The position numbers were made by a program, and so were the translations under genes. A DNA stretch of 64,000 nucleotides. It comes from Channa striata. Taxonomy: Eukaryota > Chordata > Actinopteri > Anabantiformes > Channidae. Position 1 is the first letter of the stretch. Each line of letters opens with the position of its first letter. Below the pieces are notes generated by a model, which saw nothing but the letters and a program-made list of their open reading frames with translations, did no database searches and was not told the origin of the DNA. Location of the stretch: positions 4,598,932 through 4,662,931 of the forward strand of contig CM065169.1 in the NCBI GenBank assembly GCA_033026295.1, in the 5' to 3' direction. Shown one piece after another: positions 11,014 through 23,872 of this stretch.

Positions 11014-12800
11014 TAGTGTAGTTGTTCTGTGTTTCACAGAATTGTTTAATATTCACTAATACATGAAGGATCCACTTTCTGTGTTGGCTGTGGTGATTTG
11101 GACAATAAACCAAGCAACACTCTGCCCACAGAATGAACTTCTAGAAAACATCTTAAATCATTTCTTCCCACTTGAAGAAAATGAGCAGTTAGCTACAGAT
11201 TTGCCACCCATGCTGCAGCTTTCACAGACACTTATCAATTTTTTTCCTGCATTCCAAGTCAAGTGCTTGAGGTCAGACATGGTGACCCAGTCTGCAGCTG
11301 AGTGGCCAGCACTGATGGACCACTATCTGATACATCTGGGCAACCTCACTCTTTCCCCTCCTGTTTCCCTGTGCATCCCTTGCACTCCAGCAGAGATGAA
11401 GAGAGTACTCTTGGCTCTCTAAATCAAAGGAGACCCCTCTGCAGCCATGCTCAAGGGGGAGCAATAAGGGTACAAAGGGGGGGCCTCAAGCAGCTCTCAG
11501 GTTCAAAGGCCTTTATCACCTCCAGAAGCAGACCACTGTCAACTCCAGTGAAGCCAACTCGTTTGATTGTCTCCTTGTCCTCTTGTATCTAGCAGCGGTT
11601 ATCTGCCTCAAGTGACACGTGCTAAAGGCTGTTAGCTTTGATAATCAAGCTGGGGAGAGGGCAAACTGCTGATCCCGTGTCCAACAGATAACAGTTTAGC
11701 TTCACTGTTTATCTCCAGCGGAGACTCAACAAGATGCTCCCTTTAATGGATTAACAGCATCCTTCAGTTCAGCTATCAACATTGTTCTTCCTTGCGTATT
11801 TGCATGGTTTAACACATTATGATGAAATCTGTCGATCCAACCCCTTCCGTCTCACAGTTTGACTGAAACAGTTTAGTAAATCATGTTAATGGCAGCACAT
11901 TGCAGTGGCATGTCATATTCACTGACAATGTATCACAATGTGGAGAGGCACATGGAACATATTGTGAGGATGTTGGAGGAGGGGAATGCGCCTCATTGGC
12001 TTTCCTGTGATGTCCGCGACCGCTTTGAAGATGTCCTCCAGCTCCATTCACCTTTGAATTCTTATCACAGCCCAATAGATCAGTAGTGAAATATACCCTC
12101 AAAAGTTATGAATTCATGAATTTTACACAGGAATATCTTTCACCAACCCCATATCAGTGAGGGGGAAGTTTCCCTGCTCTGAAGGAAAGTTGCAGCCTGT
12201 AGGAAAAAAGGGAGATAGCTGCATTGATATTCCATGCTAACACCTTCGTAATGTTGCTTGGAATTAACTTCATGTAAGGGAGGGCCTGTGCTTATTTCTT
12301 ATAAAGGTCACCTTTTTGTAAGCCTGATAAAGGTTGAGATCACGTAACCAGCACGGAATAAAAATGATGTACTGCACTTCTTGCACTTTGTGTCAAAGCA
12401 GTGTAATTCCTTTTTGTTGTGAAAGAAAAAAACAGTAAAATACGATACTCACGGGAGTCATTAGGCCGTTCTACAATAAATGAGACTGTGTTATTATTAA
12501 ATGCCATGGTGTGTCTACACTATGGCTTAATATGAGTGTTTAGACATGTGCGAGTGTGGGTGTGGGCCCATGTGTGCTGTACAGTACTGTCTGTTTGCTT
12601 CTCTGTGTCTTATAATGGCTCCAGCAATTTGTAAATAGCACATTGGTGACTCATTCCCTCTCAAGTCTGTACTTACAAACAATCACAGGCGAGTAAGTGT
12701 GTACACTGGTACCTTTACACACACACATACACACACACTTAACAACGTGTGTGCATATCTCTTTCCAACAACTCATACAAACAGTGTCTGAGAGATGCAG
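11014..12800. other. Unique sequence; open frames not convincing
   Basis: The longest frame here, 11063-11422 (119 codons, plus strand), carries no domain I recognise and no clear exon signals; a second frame overlaps its end. Frames on both strands at 11881-12102 overlap each other and are likely chance. 11560-11900 has a complex, non-repetitive texture that could be conserved non-coding DNA. CA-rich stretch at 12718-12740. Confidence 0.4.
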
Positions 12801-13013
12801 ATAAACAGCTGTGATTTACTTCACTTTTCCATTTCTGCTCACATCAGAGCCAGATTGCAGCGGGCTCACTCACAACCCCTCCTGCTCACACTCCACACTT
12901 CAGTGGCTGTTGGTGGGCACCTTGTTTGGTACAGCATTGCACAGTTCAGGTTAACAGTGAGTAAGACTCCTAGGAGATTGCCTCACACAATGGAATAAAC
13001 AGCTGTGATTTAC
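12801..13013. repeat. 19-bp direct repeats bracketing 175 bp
   Basis: The sequence ataaacagctgtgatttac occurs exactly at 12801-12819 and again at 12995-13013. The 175 bases between them end in a cacacaatgga stretch. The arrangement fits either a target-site duplication around a small insertion or a remnant of a local tandem duplication. No transposon family is recognised inside. Confidence 0.6.
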
Positions 13014-15379
13014 CTGTTATTCTGGAGAGGGGGTGGGGGCCAAAGTCGTCGGTCACACCGGCCTCTGGACTCAGAGAGAGCGGCCGGCTGCTCACGTCGC
13101 CCTAAGCCAATTGTCCCAGAGGTCGAATGGAAAGGGGAAGCAGCTGGAAGTGTGAGAGCACACACCGTATTTACAATAGGAAAACGCACACTTACACAAA
13201 ACCGACACACACAATATGACATCCTCTCCGCTTATCAGGCTGCATCTGTTTCCTGAAGCTCACAGCGGCTGACGAACTTCATTGGGCCACACAGGAGAAA
13301 CGCGGCTTATTCTGCTCGGCCAGACTGCTATTCATAAATGCTCATCTTCCTCGAATGAGTCACAGAAAAACCATAGGTCCACTCGCTTATCTCTCCTCAC
13401 TCTAACAAGTATAAACACTTAAAGGATGTGCACGGTGTCCTCGATGGTGTACAATAACAGTTGTGCAGCCATTGTTGTTAACATGGACGATACTGTTACT
13501 ACTACTACTGTACGACTTTACTACTTTTTCTGGCTGTTGTTTTACATGTGCACTTTGTACCGATGCGGCGTAACCTTTTTTCCAAACTTTTTTCTCCGTA
13601 TTTAGACTTTGTTGCAGTCCAATTGAGATGAAACTACACATTCATTTTTTTGTGAGATCTTTCTTGGAAGTTGCTCTATAATGGTTTATTTACACTTATA
13701 TCAAAGCCTTCCTCTTCATCACGAAAAGTATTTGAATGTGCTCGTCTAATCTACAATATGTGAAACTGCAAACTTATTATTATTTTACTCACGGTTGCCG
13801 CAGACGTCCATTGTCGTCAGTAGCTATTAAAAAAAACACATGAGCCAGACCCACTCCAATGGTTGACATGTTTCTTCAGACTAAAACACTGGAATTAAAA
13901 AAAAGTCTGAATATAAAAAGTCAGTTATTCATCTTGTTATTTTTCCTAATAGGACGCATTGCCAGACTACACCCTTCTTATCGTTTAAACATTTTAAACA
14001 ACTCATCTGTTTTGTCTCTTATCATCTCGATATTCTAATGCTCTTTAATCTTTTGCTGTGCCATGTCAATAATTAATTCACAATAAATGTAATTTACTTG
14101 TTTGTTTAATCATTTTTGTGTAATTGTGAAGCACTTTGAGATCAGAAAATGTGTTAATATAATTGGTTAGATGTTTCTGCTGTTTTTTTATGGCTGGTGT
14201 TTTAATGTGGTCCCTGTACAGTATGCGAGCAACTTAATATTTATGGGTCCCTTTAAAGGCAAAGAGGTGAAAGTTCAAGCTGTGTGATTGTGAAATGAAG
14301 TAGTAAATAGTAAAACAAAGACCAGGGGCAAGCGAGAAAGAGAATAATGGAGGGTGATAATTTGTTACATTGTGCTCTGAGCATTTTAAACACTATAGCA
14401 GAGAGAGGCTGTGATGAAGCGTGCAGCTTTGCACCCAGCGTGGACGCACCACAGGATGTAAATGAGACCTTGATTGCATTAGTAACCATTTTCCCCACAC
14501 GCACACGGCGCATGCAGATGTTAGGGATCTACAAAACCATACGCTCCCCTTGAACTGGCCTGCTGGGGTTAGGTACAGTGAAACGGAGCAGCTGTAAAAG
14601 ATTTACCTCTCCGCCCTCCTCTCTCAATCCCCACATTGCTTCATCTTTCCATCCCACACAAAAGCATCCTCTACCTCCAGCTGACCCAGCCCACTCAGGC
14701 CCAAAGTGAGGGTCCATGCTGCTTCTGTTTCTATAACCGTGCTAGTCTTGTTTGTCTGCGTGTATGTGTGCAAGTGTCTAGTGTGCGTATAAATGCCGTC
14801 ATGTTTCTCTCTGCACACACAATGCATACCTGACTAGGGCTTAGAATAGAATGGCTTTTGTTTTGGCCTGGCTCTATTGTTTTGGTCCTATCCACTCCCC
14901 AAACCACACACACACACAGTCATGTTTACCACAACTGAAAAAAAAATATGAACACACACAAACACACAAATCCTTGCCATAACCCGTTGTGAAAGAGACA
15001 GGAGAGTATGAATGAACAAGGGGGAGGAGTGGAGGGAGATAAACGGCCATGCACAATGACACTTAACAAAATGTCTGAGTCAGTTCAAACACATCTAAAT
15101 CCTTCCTCCCAGGTTCCCTACCGACGGTCCATTATCCCAGCTCCACGGAAAATCTCTCTAAATAGAGACCCTCACAGGGGACATGCTACAATATTGTATT
15201 CATGGGCAGTTCTGGCGGGAGCCCCATTAAAACTGCTCAGGGAAATTATTTTCATGATGTGTTAAATCTGTCATGGTAAACATTATGGTTTGTTATGCCT
15301 TCGTGATGGCAACAGCCATACTCTAAGACATTGTATTTGGGGTGTTACAAAAGCCTTTGAAAAACATATAAAAAATTGG
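13014..15379. other. Unannotated sequence with a short GC-richer patch
   Basis: 13020-13330 is locally richer in C, G and CpG than its surroundings (for example gcggccggctgctcacgtcg), but no promoter elements or exon are evident. Open frames at 13005-13256, 14253-14513 and 14529-14717 lack domains. Short CA/TG runs occur at 14905-14920. A (tac)n stretch lies near 13495-13510. Confidence 0.45.
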
Positions 15380-16030
15380 TAACATTATTTTACTTATCCT
15401 CAACTGATTTTGAGGGTCAGAGGTCAAGAACACTGTGATGTCATGCTCATCACATTTTCTGAATGTCATTCCATTTGGCACTGACATGAGACAGGACTTA
15501 AAGACAAACTGTTTAGGTTTTGTGGGTCGTAAATTCAAATTAACAGTAAAGCCAAAAAAGATTATTTATAAACAGGACTTGGATGGATGAACTGACTCAA
15601 TTTCGGGGTCAAAGGTCGCTGTAACCACATGTCCACCCATTGTTTTAAACACGATATTTCAGGAATGGTTTAAGCAAATTTCTCTAAATTTGCTGCAAAC
15701 ATTCATTTGCACTCAAGGATGAACTGATTACATTTTGTTAGCCAGAGGTCAAAAGTTAAGGTCACAGTGGCCCCATGTCCTTTTCACTCTTGAGACTCAC
15801 AGAAATGCCTTAAAAGAATTTCTTAACATTTGAAACAAGCACCCACTTCAGAGCAAGGATAATCTCCTTGGGCTTTGGATACCAAAGGTCAAATGTCAAC
15901 ACACTGTGACATCACATCAGTCTCTTTGCCCCCCATGCTTACAAATCATCCACCTGAACTGAAGCATAAATTGAACATATTGAGAATCAGAGGTCACAGG
16001 TAAATGTCTCTCGTTTTGGACGGACACACA
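15380..16030 (+). repeat. Degenerate ~140-bp tandem repeat carrying AGGTCA
   Basis: At least five imperfect units are recognisable. Each has a gatgaactga-like start, a t-rich spacer, then ggtcagaggtcaa or ccaaaggtcaa, then a cactgtgacatca-like end. AGGTCA lies at 15421, 15746, 15759, 15886 and 15991, with the variant AGGTCG at 15612. Spacing between neighbouring units is roughly 105-190 bases. This matches a repeat family well known in fish, whose consensus contains ggtcaaaggtcaaggtcactgtgac. A single extra unit is at 35038-35128. The hexamer is also the nuclear-receptor half-site, but its presence may simply be a feature of the repeat. Confidence 0.7.
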
Positions 16031-17283
16031 TGTAAACTGCATGATACGGTACTTGACATTCCATTATTTGTTTCTAGCTCGCCCTGTTTTCTGCTGAATA
16101 CTTCTGTTCTGTCCCCTCTCTCTGACCCCTCTTGTAAAAAATCTTGTTTTGCCATCTCAGTTACAAAGTGATGCTAACTGCCCCGATGAGTCCTTCCTTA
16201 AGCAATCTAAGCAAACTGGGCTCATCTCTAAAGTACTATCAAGAGAACACTGACTATATGCATTTCTGAGCATGTTCCAATGAAAGACTGCCCCCCTAAC
16301 ACACACACACACCTCCCCTCCTCACGCCTCTCCCATCTGTCTGCAGAGGCATCACAGCACAGCCAAGGCAAGGAAGATCAATGCCCCGCTTGTGCCAGTT
16401 CAAGCAAGGGGATAGAGTTGTTTACAGCATTTACAATGTGATATACAACACAAACAGATGTGTTTTCCCTTATTTGTTTTCAACCTCTGCCCGGCTTCTG
16501 CTTTTGGCAGTTACTGTATCATACAAAGGAGGAAACGATTTATTCCTGTGGCTTTAATGCTATACTCCGTAAAGTAACACGACTGCCGTGTCGTTCTAAA
16601 GATGTGTGGCCCTTGAGCTTTCAGATCATTGACAGGAAAAATATCTTTTCCCTTCATGGATGGTGTGTGCGTGGTTACATTAGCAGACCAGCAAATTGAA
16701 CATTGCACGGCAACGTAGCTGTCACACATCACTGCCGGGACAAGAGCTAAAAATCCTTTAACTGTGCCTGCTAGCAGCCATGGAAGGGAAAACGTGTCCT
16801 AAAGAAGAAACCGGGTAAAGGTCTCCCACCCCTCCTACTGTATGCACGTGTACATGTAGGTCCCCTGGAATGAAACACAGAATGACTTAAATAAGACTGT
16901 GGCATTGTTTGTAGTGGTTTTGTGTGTCTTGTGATTTGCGGTCATCATCTGCTTTTTTGATCATGTCATGTGTCCTCGAAGTCATGTTTTGAAGGCCCAT
17001 TTATGTCTATTCTTGGACATGTTTTTTGGGGGGGATTTTTGCTTTCTTTAAGGTAATTTTCTATGGCTATTGCTGCCAACCTGAGGTTAAAAAGGCTGAC
17101 TGAAATCTACTAAGATACTTTCATGTTCTGAGAATTTTTCATTTTCATTTCTTGTTATTGTGAGATAAAGTAATTTGTCATCATTAAGAGATTCCAGTGT
17201 ATTTGGTTGCAATCTACATAACAGCATGTACCGTCTGTTTTGATGTTTACTGATCATCAAAATGAACACAATGACATCTCATC
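16031..17283. other. Unannotated sequence
   Basis: No gene or element recognised. The overlapping frames 16460-16699 (+) and 16511-16732 (-) are shadows of each other without domains. A short (ac)n run lies at 16299-16311 and a G run at 17029-17034. Confidence 0.5.
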
Positions 17284-17396
17284 GCAATTTCTCATTGTGC
17301 TCTTGAGGGTGGCGAGGGGCTGGATCCCATACCAGCTTTCACTGGGCAAGCAAACGGGCGTACACTGAAAAGATCATCTGTCGCAGGGCTGATGCA
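17284..17396 (-). repeat. SINE-like repeat tail, antisense copy
   Basis: Read on the minus strand this carries the tail motifs of the 5284/7782 family: a gccctgcgacag start, a tacgcccgtttgcttgcccag stretch in place of the usual cctctcgcccaatg, then tgaaagctggtatgggatcc-agcccctcgccaccctcaag. Only the 3' part of the repeat is present, so it is 5'-truncated or decayed. Confidence 0.6.
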
Positions 17397-17586
17397 AGGT
17401 GGCAACCAGAAAATATTTATATCAGGGAATGTTATTGCCCTATTGTTTTGAGACACATCATTAAAACAGCATCACTTTATCATAAGCATGAGTAAGTTTC
17501 TTTTTACTGCAAGATATTGAGCCAAAATTTTGGTTTCTCGTTGTGTCTGTCTTGTTGGTTTTGATGTTTGTTTTGTTTTGATGTCT

Positions 17587-17589
17587 TGT

Positions 17590-17653
<64 letters not shown>
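17587..17653. repeat. (GT)n microsatellite
   Basis: About 67 bases of GT repeat with two interruptions of the form GTTTGT. It makes all the frames reported across 17461-17831 (poly-His/Thr or Cys/Val proteins) artefacts. Confidence 0.97.
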
Positions 17654-17656
<3 letters not shown>

Positions 17657-19890
17657 GCAAATATGTTGTGGTCGCTTTGTGATTTTTTTTTGGCTGATTT
17701 TCCATGAGGTTTTTGTTTTGTTTGCATGTTTGATTTTGGTCATCATGTGTTTTTTCTTAACTTTTTTTTCTGTTGGTTGTTTTGAATTTATATTGTCTTT
17801 GGTTTTTGACACATTCCACATTTTTTTGTGAGAGTTTGTTTGTTTGTAAAAAAGCTATGTGGCTATAAACCAGAATAACAGTCAAAAAAGGAATCACTTC
17901 ACTCTAAGACTGGTCTTCAGGCCCAAGAGGTCAGGGGGCCAGGTGGACCTGTTTATTAATCCATTTTTTTCCAGCAGCCACTTCTACCACAAACTTGATT
18001 CCAGTACTTGATCTGATCAAACTATGGGTCTAATATGACAATTACACATTTGGAGGAGCCTGCTTGGCAAAATCCCTTACAGTTAATGATAGGATATGGC
18101 ACTTAATCACATCCTTACACAGGGATCAGGGTGTGGCTCAGGGGAGCTAAAGCATCACCATAACCTGCCAGAGCAATTACCGTTTAGCAATTACAGCGAG
18201 CGCCGTTCAGGCCACTTCAGCAAAAAGCTTACAACAAAGACACGTCTACCAGGTGGTGCAGCAAGACGGACTGCTGTTAAAACTGCAGCAGTTTATAGGT
18301 CAAACACAGAATGGGGAATTTGCTTAAAAGCTCATCCCCCAATGTTAGACCCGCTCAAAATCAATTTATCACAAGCTCAGAGAAAACAAAGATGTCAAGG
18401 CTGTTTAGACATATCAGACAAGAAAAAGTAGAAAGGGAGGCTTTCAAACACTGTTTCAGATGCAACATTTGCAGCATTAATCAGCTCAGTACTGGGTTTA
18501 TTGTCTGTTGAACTGCCCTTAAGTAGCTCAGTATCATTGGCCTGGGTAAATGTTCGTATGGGCTACATGTGTTCCATCCATATGGACGTCAGGGAAACAC
18601 ATGTTTGCGAGCACAGTCAGTTCACAGTATCAGCTGTCCTCTGTGACCAACATCTGTTAGCCTGCTGATGCCCGCGGCTGAAGTACAGTGTGTGTGCATG
18701 AGATGGATTTAGGGTCCACATACACACATCATGTACACATACAGTATATAACATCTAATCGCCATATGTCATTTGAATTAAGAACATTTTGAGTCCCAGA
18801 TGTTCTTTGTCGCAGTCTATAAAAGTAAAATGGCAGGAAAAAGGTGCTTTCAAGGCTAGATTGTCTTGAACTCAAAAAACCCTTCATGCCTCACTTAATC
18901 CCATTGTGCAGCCATAACAGCTTTTACTCCAGTTAATTATTTCCAAATCTTAAACAAATACATAAGGTACAGCTTTCAATTGGATTTCAATGTGCAAGTC
19001 AGGCCTCTTGAGGCTAAAACTGCTGCTGTTCTGTATCCATTTTTACTCAAGGTAATCAAATGACTGATAATGCTGGCTGTGTGTTCTCAGAGATGAGGGG
19101 AAATGCAGCATCTTAGAAAGATAAGAAATCAGTTCCTGCTTTTTTTTATTGGATTACATGTGGGGAGGGTAATCCTTCATAGTGCTCACTTTGGGAGTCC
19201 ATGCAGACCAGAAAGTTAATGTGGAAGAGAGGAGAAAAGAAGACAGTGAGAGTGAAAGAGAATGTAAAGATCTGAATCCTAAGACATGCTGAGAAAATCT
19301 ATGCATGGAGACTAACCACACCCTGTATCCTTCAGTAATGGCTGACAAGGTGCCCTAGAGCAAGGCATTGCCTCCTCTACCTCTGTATCTTCTTTGTAAG
19401 ATTTTACAGACATGGTAGCATTTGTATTAGGCTACACTTTGGACATGCTGGGCCCAAAAAACCTAATGTTTTTGTCAACTGATGCTCTGACGGTGGTCAC
19501 TATGCCAGACAATTGATAGATTGGATGATTATAAAATCTTGGTTGTTTGTATCTTTTTAGTTCCTATCGTCACTAGGGAAACAAAAGCATAAATCCTCCA
19601 TCACTTTATCATGTTTACAGCTGTGTGACCAGCATTGTGTGCTCAGTGTGGCCCAGCATGTTGTGGAAGTTAAATTCGTCTGAAGTCTATTTTGTGTCCT
19701 CAGCCCCAATATCTGTCACATTGAGGTGGCTCATGTTGTCTACATCTAGGATTAAAAGTTAATATGTGAATATATTGAAGTAACCCTTCAATTTCTTTCT
19801 GTCAGGTCACTTAACTTAACTAAACTTTAAAATCAAAATTTACATAAACTGATAAATGTGAGCTGAAAGGAGATGAATGTTTATTTCATT
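17654..19890. other. Unannotated sequence
   Basis: 17654-17850 is T/G-rich. The rest is ordinary unique sequence. The frame 18096-18431 (111 codons) has no domain and overlaps another frame. A cttca-gtaatggctgacaaggtgccctagagcaaggca stretch at 19330-19367 faintly resembles the gtgtccttgggcaaggcactg SINE motif but is too decayed to call. Confidence 0.45.
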
Positions 19891-20262
19891 TTTATGTTGT
19901 GACAGACTCTAGATCCTGTCACATGCAGGTATGTCATTGTAAGTACAGTATGGTTACATTATTATTACAAAACGGTACTTACACTGTGCAATTCAAACAA
20001 TGTGCACTTGCTCTGTGCATTTTACTTTACACAGGAATAGTTGTTAGGTTAGGTCATAAGCTTTGTACAGATAAATGTATCTCGGATGTCTTTAAATTTT
20101 TTTATTGCTTACTTTTTACATGATTGCTGCTCCTTAAATTGTGTAGTATTGAATTATATTTTCTGTGCACCATTGTTTTGAGAAAAGCACACACAATTTC
20201 ATTGTACTCCCTATGTGCAATGACAATAAAGTAAATTATGTTGTATTCTATTCTAAATACAG
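19891..20262 (+). repeat. Probable LINE 3' tail
   Basis: The segment 20160-20262 reads gagaaaagcacacacaattt, cattgtactccctatgtgca, atgacaataaagt and ends in gtattctattcta. This is the closing sequence of a common fish non-LTR retrotransposon, where a gcaatgacaataaag polyadenylation region is followed by (tattc)n. The upstream part (19891-20159) has the T-rich, low-information look of the same 3' UTR. No coding part remains. The left boundary is a guess. Confidence 0.5.
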
Positions 20263-21330
20263 CTTTATTACCAGTAAGTTGCAGACTACAATCTAAAACA
20301 TTACCCTAATGTGATAAATTATTATTTTCTTATGCTCTACTGTATTTATTTGTTTTGTCTGTGCTAAGCAAAGCCAGCAAAAAAAACTGAAGACTAAGAA
20401 CTAAGAACAGAAAAAAGATAAAAATATAGTTTAACTTTTTTTTTACATATATGTCAGGGCTGAAATTGTAAAAAAGACAAAAAAGGAGCCTTTCCACAAA
20501 CCCTGTGAAGTCTTTCTGCTCTTTAAATCATTTTTTCTTTGGGCTTTGTTCTTGTAAGATGCAAACATTTGTCAACTAGGCAAATCTTTTGTGTTGCAGT
20601 TTTTAGATAATAGCCCCGATGTGCAGAGAAAGAGAACATTCTTTAAGCCGTTGTCATAAAGTGCAACACTGCCTGAGGTGAAATGAGTCATTGACTTCTA
20701 CCAGGTCACTTTAGGTACATCTGTGCTTAGAGCACGTTTGTATGAAGTCTGTGCAAACTTGCCCGATTCACTCTCTGAGCACAAACATAAAATTAATAGA
20801 AGCTCAAATTTTCAACGCATCATCATTACTTTGCAAGACAAACATTAAATTCCATGGAGATACCGAAATTAGCTCTGCTCTCATTCTACCAGATCCTAAA
20901 TGACATGGTGCAGAATTAGATTATGCTCATAAATAAGGTGTTCGCACCAACTGAAACTAATCAAGAAGCTTAAATCAAAGGGCAATGAAAGCAACAAACA
21001 ATACAGACATGTGCAGGTGAGATGTGAGCTATTCTAAAGAGGTTAACAACTGAACAAGTGACAGGTATATAGAGCAAATGTGGACTAGCTGTATGTCACA
21101 GACCAGAAAGGATGACTACTGTAGCAACCAATCAGGGTATATCACCCTGGGTAATAAAATCTGACCAGCAGATAAGAGAGTAGATAATTAGTGTCAAATG
21201 TCCTGTTGCCGCACGGTTACATCTCAATCTACGTAACGTGAAACAATACTACTGTCTACTGGTCTTAAAAGCGAGTATTTTTTTTACCTGGAGCTTCATT
21301 AGTGCACCTGCCTGAAGTTATCCAGTAGAA
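20263..21330. other. Unannotated sequence
   Basis: No gene recognised. A/T-rich runs at 20380-20500. The part 20620-21000 is moderately complex unique sequence. Nothing else is supported. Confidence 0.5.
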
Positions 21331-22330
21331 TTTGGACATCAGCTATAGCTTAACTTGTGCTTTAATTGCACCTTATTTTTTAACTCATGAATATTTTTTT
21401 CTTTTGTACCAAACAAATTTTGTACAATTTTGGCGAGTTGTCTTTTGTCTATATTTAGTCAACAAAGAGTCAAAACAGAGCAACAAAAGAGCACACGTCA
21501 CTAGGAGGATTTTGTCACAATTTGGCCTCTCACTTCCACTTCCTCCCTGCACTTTTATTTTGTCACCCGTTTTTCTCCACATCCTGTCCTGCCCTACAGT
21601 TACTCTGGCAACTTCATCACCCTTGATTGACCTCAATTGGTTTCACCTGTTCCCCCTGTCTATTTATACCTGGACTTCACCACAGCTTGCTGCCAGATTG
21701 TCTCTTCACATAACTGTGCTACAGTCCTCCAGAGAATTTTTGCCACACTGGTTTTCCTGTTTGGACCCTCTGCTTGCTTGCCTGTTCCTTGGTTAACCTA
21801 CCTGCACTGCCAATTCATCTACAATCCAGTCCTCGGGTAATCAGCCTGCACAGCCTCAACTCACCTTCAAGCTGCCTCCGGTTAACCTACCCGCACAGCC
21901 TTGCCACACCGGATTTCTGCCATCACTCATCCACAAGCCATCTTTTACAGCCACGCCTCATCTACGATCCTTTCCTCCTGGTAACCTGTCTGCCGTCCCT
22001 CAAGCCCGTCTTCAAGTAACCTGCCTGCACAACACAATTCGCCTGTTATTCTGTCTACCTGCCTGGTCAATCTGTGCGGTGTGATGAGCAGCATCCTCGT
22101 CACCTGTAGCCTGTTCCCCTCTGCCCGCCTGGTCATTCCCCATCCAGTCTCTCCTGCTTTTCCCCGTATATCTTGCACTTCTAAAATACTCCCACCTCCT
22201 CCTTCATTGTATTCATTTTTTTTCAATATCAAACATTCACAATCTTCCTCCTGTGTCTTGTACTTCTTGGTCCAAAAAACAGATTTAGAAAATAACCTTT
22301 TGCACTTTTTCCTCAGCTGGTGAAACTGTT
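21331..22330 (+). repeat. Pyrimidine-rich LTR-like repeat region
   Basis: The stretch 21500-22240 is strongly C/T-rich on the plus strand. It holds a cacctgttccccctgtctat-ttatacctggacttcaccac block with a TATA-like tatttatac at about 21660. It is followed by loosely periodic phrases of the type gtaacctacctgcac and gtaacctgcctgcac (near 21792, 21882, 21980 and 22018). Pol II promoter-like blocks of this kind occur in teleost LTR elements, so a solo or decayed LTR is plausible, but no TG..CA ends, primer-binding site or gag/pol sequence was found. The 154-codon frame (21332-21796) and its overlaps have no domain and follow this composition. Confidence 0.35.
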
Positions 22331-23872
22331 GTCACCATTCAATACAGCCTTATTTATTATTAATTAGCAGTGTGAATGAACGATTACCGGTAGCCTGTTT
22401 TAAAGACCGTGGCCAGCAGTTTGTTTCTCACTTCAAACAAACAGTAATTGTATCTACTTCAGTATAGGAACTCAAATCATGACCTTTACCTTAAACCTTT
22501 ACAGGTTTTAATGCCAAACTACCCTTTGTCACCAACTTTACATACAAATACTGAAAATTGTTCATTGTTAATTGACTCATATTCAGAGAAGAATGAATGG
22601 ACCAAACATTTAACCAAGGATTAAGGAATTATTTGTTTTCAATTTATTTTTTCCAAAAAAAAAAGACTTCTGAGTAGGCATGATAAGATCATTAAACAGA
22701 CTTTAAACACACTTTACTGTACATTACTTGTCATTAGACAAGTGAATTCTCATTTTAAAATACAAACTTATTTCAATTTCAGCACCCTAAGTTAAGAGTA
22801 TTATATTAAATGTTATGTTCCCACTTGGAAAAGCGATACAGTGGTAAACATGCTCAGACCACACACTCTGTGAAATGTACCTTTCTCTACAAGCCTGTAA
22901 ATCAGAGCAGCCAGAATCCAGCAGTGCTACACTGTTATGTAAGAATAAGCCCCAGTGAAGATAAATGCACAATAAAAGCTGCTTGCTCAGGGTGGAGAAC
23001 GAGTTTGTTGGTGTGACTAAACTATGGTGCACTCTCTCTAAGAGCTGCTCAAAGAGGAGGCTGCTTTATGTCTGTTTCACTGTCAAACTATGTAGGCACT
23101 ATGTCCCACATAGCAAGGAGATAAATCAAGGCTGTAGACCACTGTTCTAACTCATTCTGGCCTTGTTCCCAGTGGCATTTCTGCAAAACCACACGGTTAA
23201 AAAAAGTTTGCTACTCCACTTGAATATCTTTCTTGGTTTCTCCATTTTTGGCTTTTCAGTGCAAAACCCACCACAACCATCTCAACCATCTCAGGAATTT
23301 ACTCCAAATGATTGTTTTGCTTCTTCTCCCCTTCAATGGGTGTTACAGTGTGTTTGTGTGTGTGTGTGCTGCAGTCTAAGGAGTAGTGAGGGAGTTCCCC
23401 CACATCTGTTCACCATAAGAGCTTGTTGACAGCAGCTCTGCTCTCTCTCTCTGCCTCTCATCCAGCTCCCAGGTCACCCCTTCTTTGAATTCTGCTATGG
23501 CTGCTCCTCATCTAAGATTAAGTAGAACACAGTGTAGGCCTGGTGTTGAGAGGCCTGATTGGATGTCTGTCTGGAAAGAGGTCAGATATGTAGCCTTTGA
23601 TAAGGCCTCTGTTAGGTACAGGGCCATGGGAAAAAAAAGTTTTTTTTTTTTTGTTTTTTTTTTCCACAATGCTCAACATAATCCTATTCAGCATTTCTAA
23701 TTTTAGTTTGGATTTTTCTCTATGATATAGGAGAATCACACAGTTAATTAATCCTCATTCTGATTAGTGAACAACAGAATTATATTCGCTGCGAGCTAGC
23801 TTTTAATGGAATAGTAATTCATTTCACCAGCAGCTCAAGTTTGCGTGTGGGGTTTTTGCATGTTTAGATACA
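22331..23872. other. Unannotated sequence
   Basis: No gene is supported. The frames at 22787-23032 (-) and 22810-23016 (+) are complementary shadows. A short (gt)n stretch lies at 23352-23368. T-rich runs at 23639-23662. The last bases (23865-23886) form the left target-site copy of the following RTE insertion. Confidence 0.5.

Noticed and set aside
11063..11422. 119-codon open frame, plus strand
   Set aside because: Looks more protein-like than most, but has no known motif and no splice or promoter support. Kept only as a note in the segment entry.
15380..16030. CRISPR-like repeat array
   Set aside because: Units are long (~140 bp) and degenerate with no constant short repeat and unique spacers; it is a eukaryotic tandem repeat.
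17461..17831. His/Thr-rich and Cys/Val-rich frames
   Set aside because: Pure translation of the GT dinucleotide array.
19330..19367. Additional SINE fragment
   Set aside because: Resemblance to the gtgtccttgggcaaggcactg motif is too weak for a call.
21332..21796. 154-codon open frame, plus strand
   Set aside because: No domain, compositionally driven by a C/T-rich repeat-like block, and overlapped by other frames on both strands.
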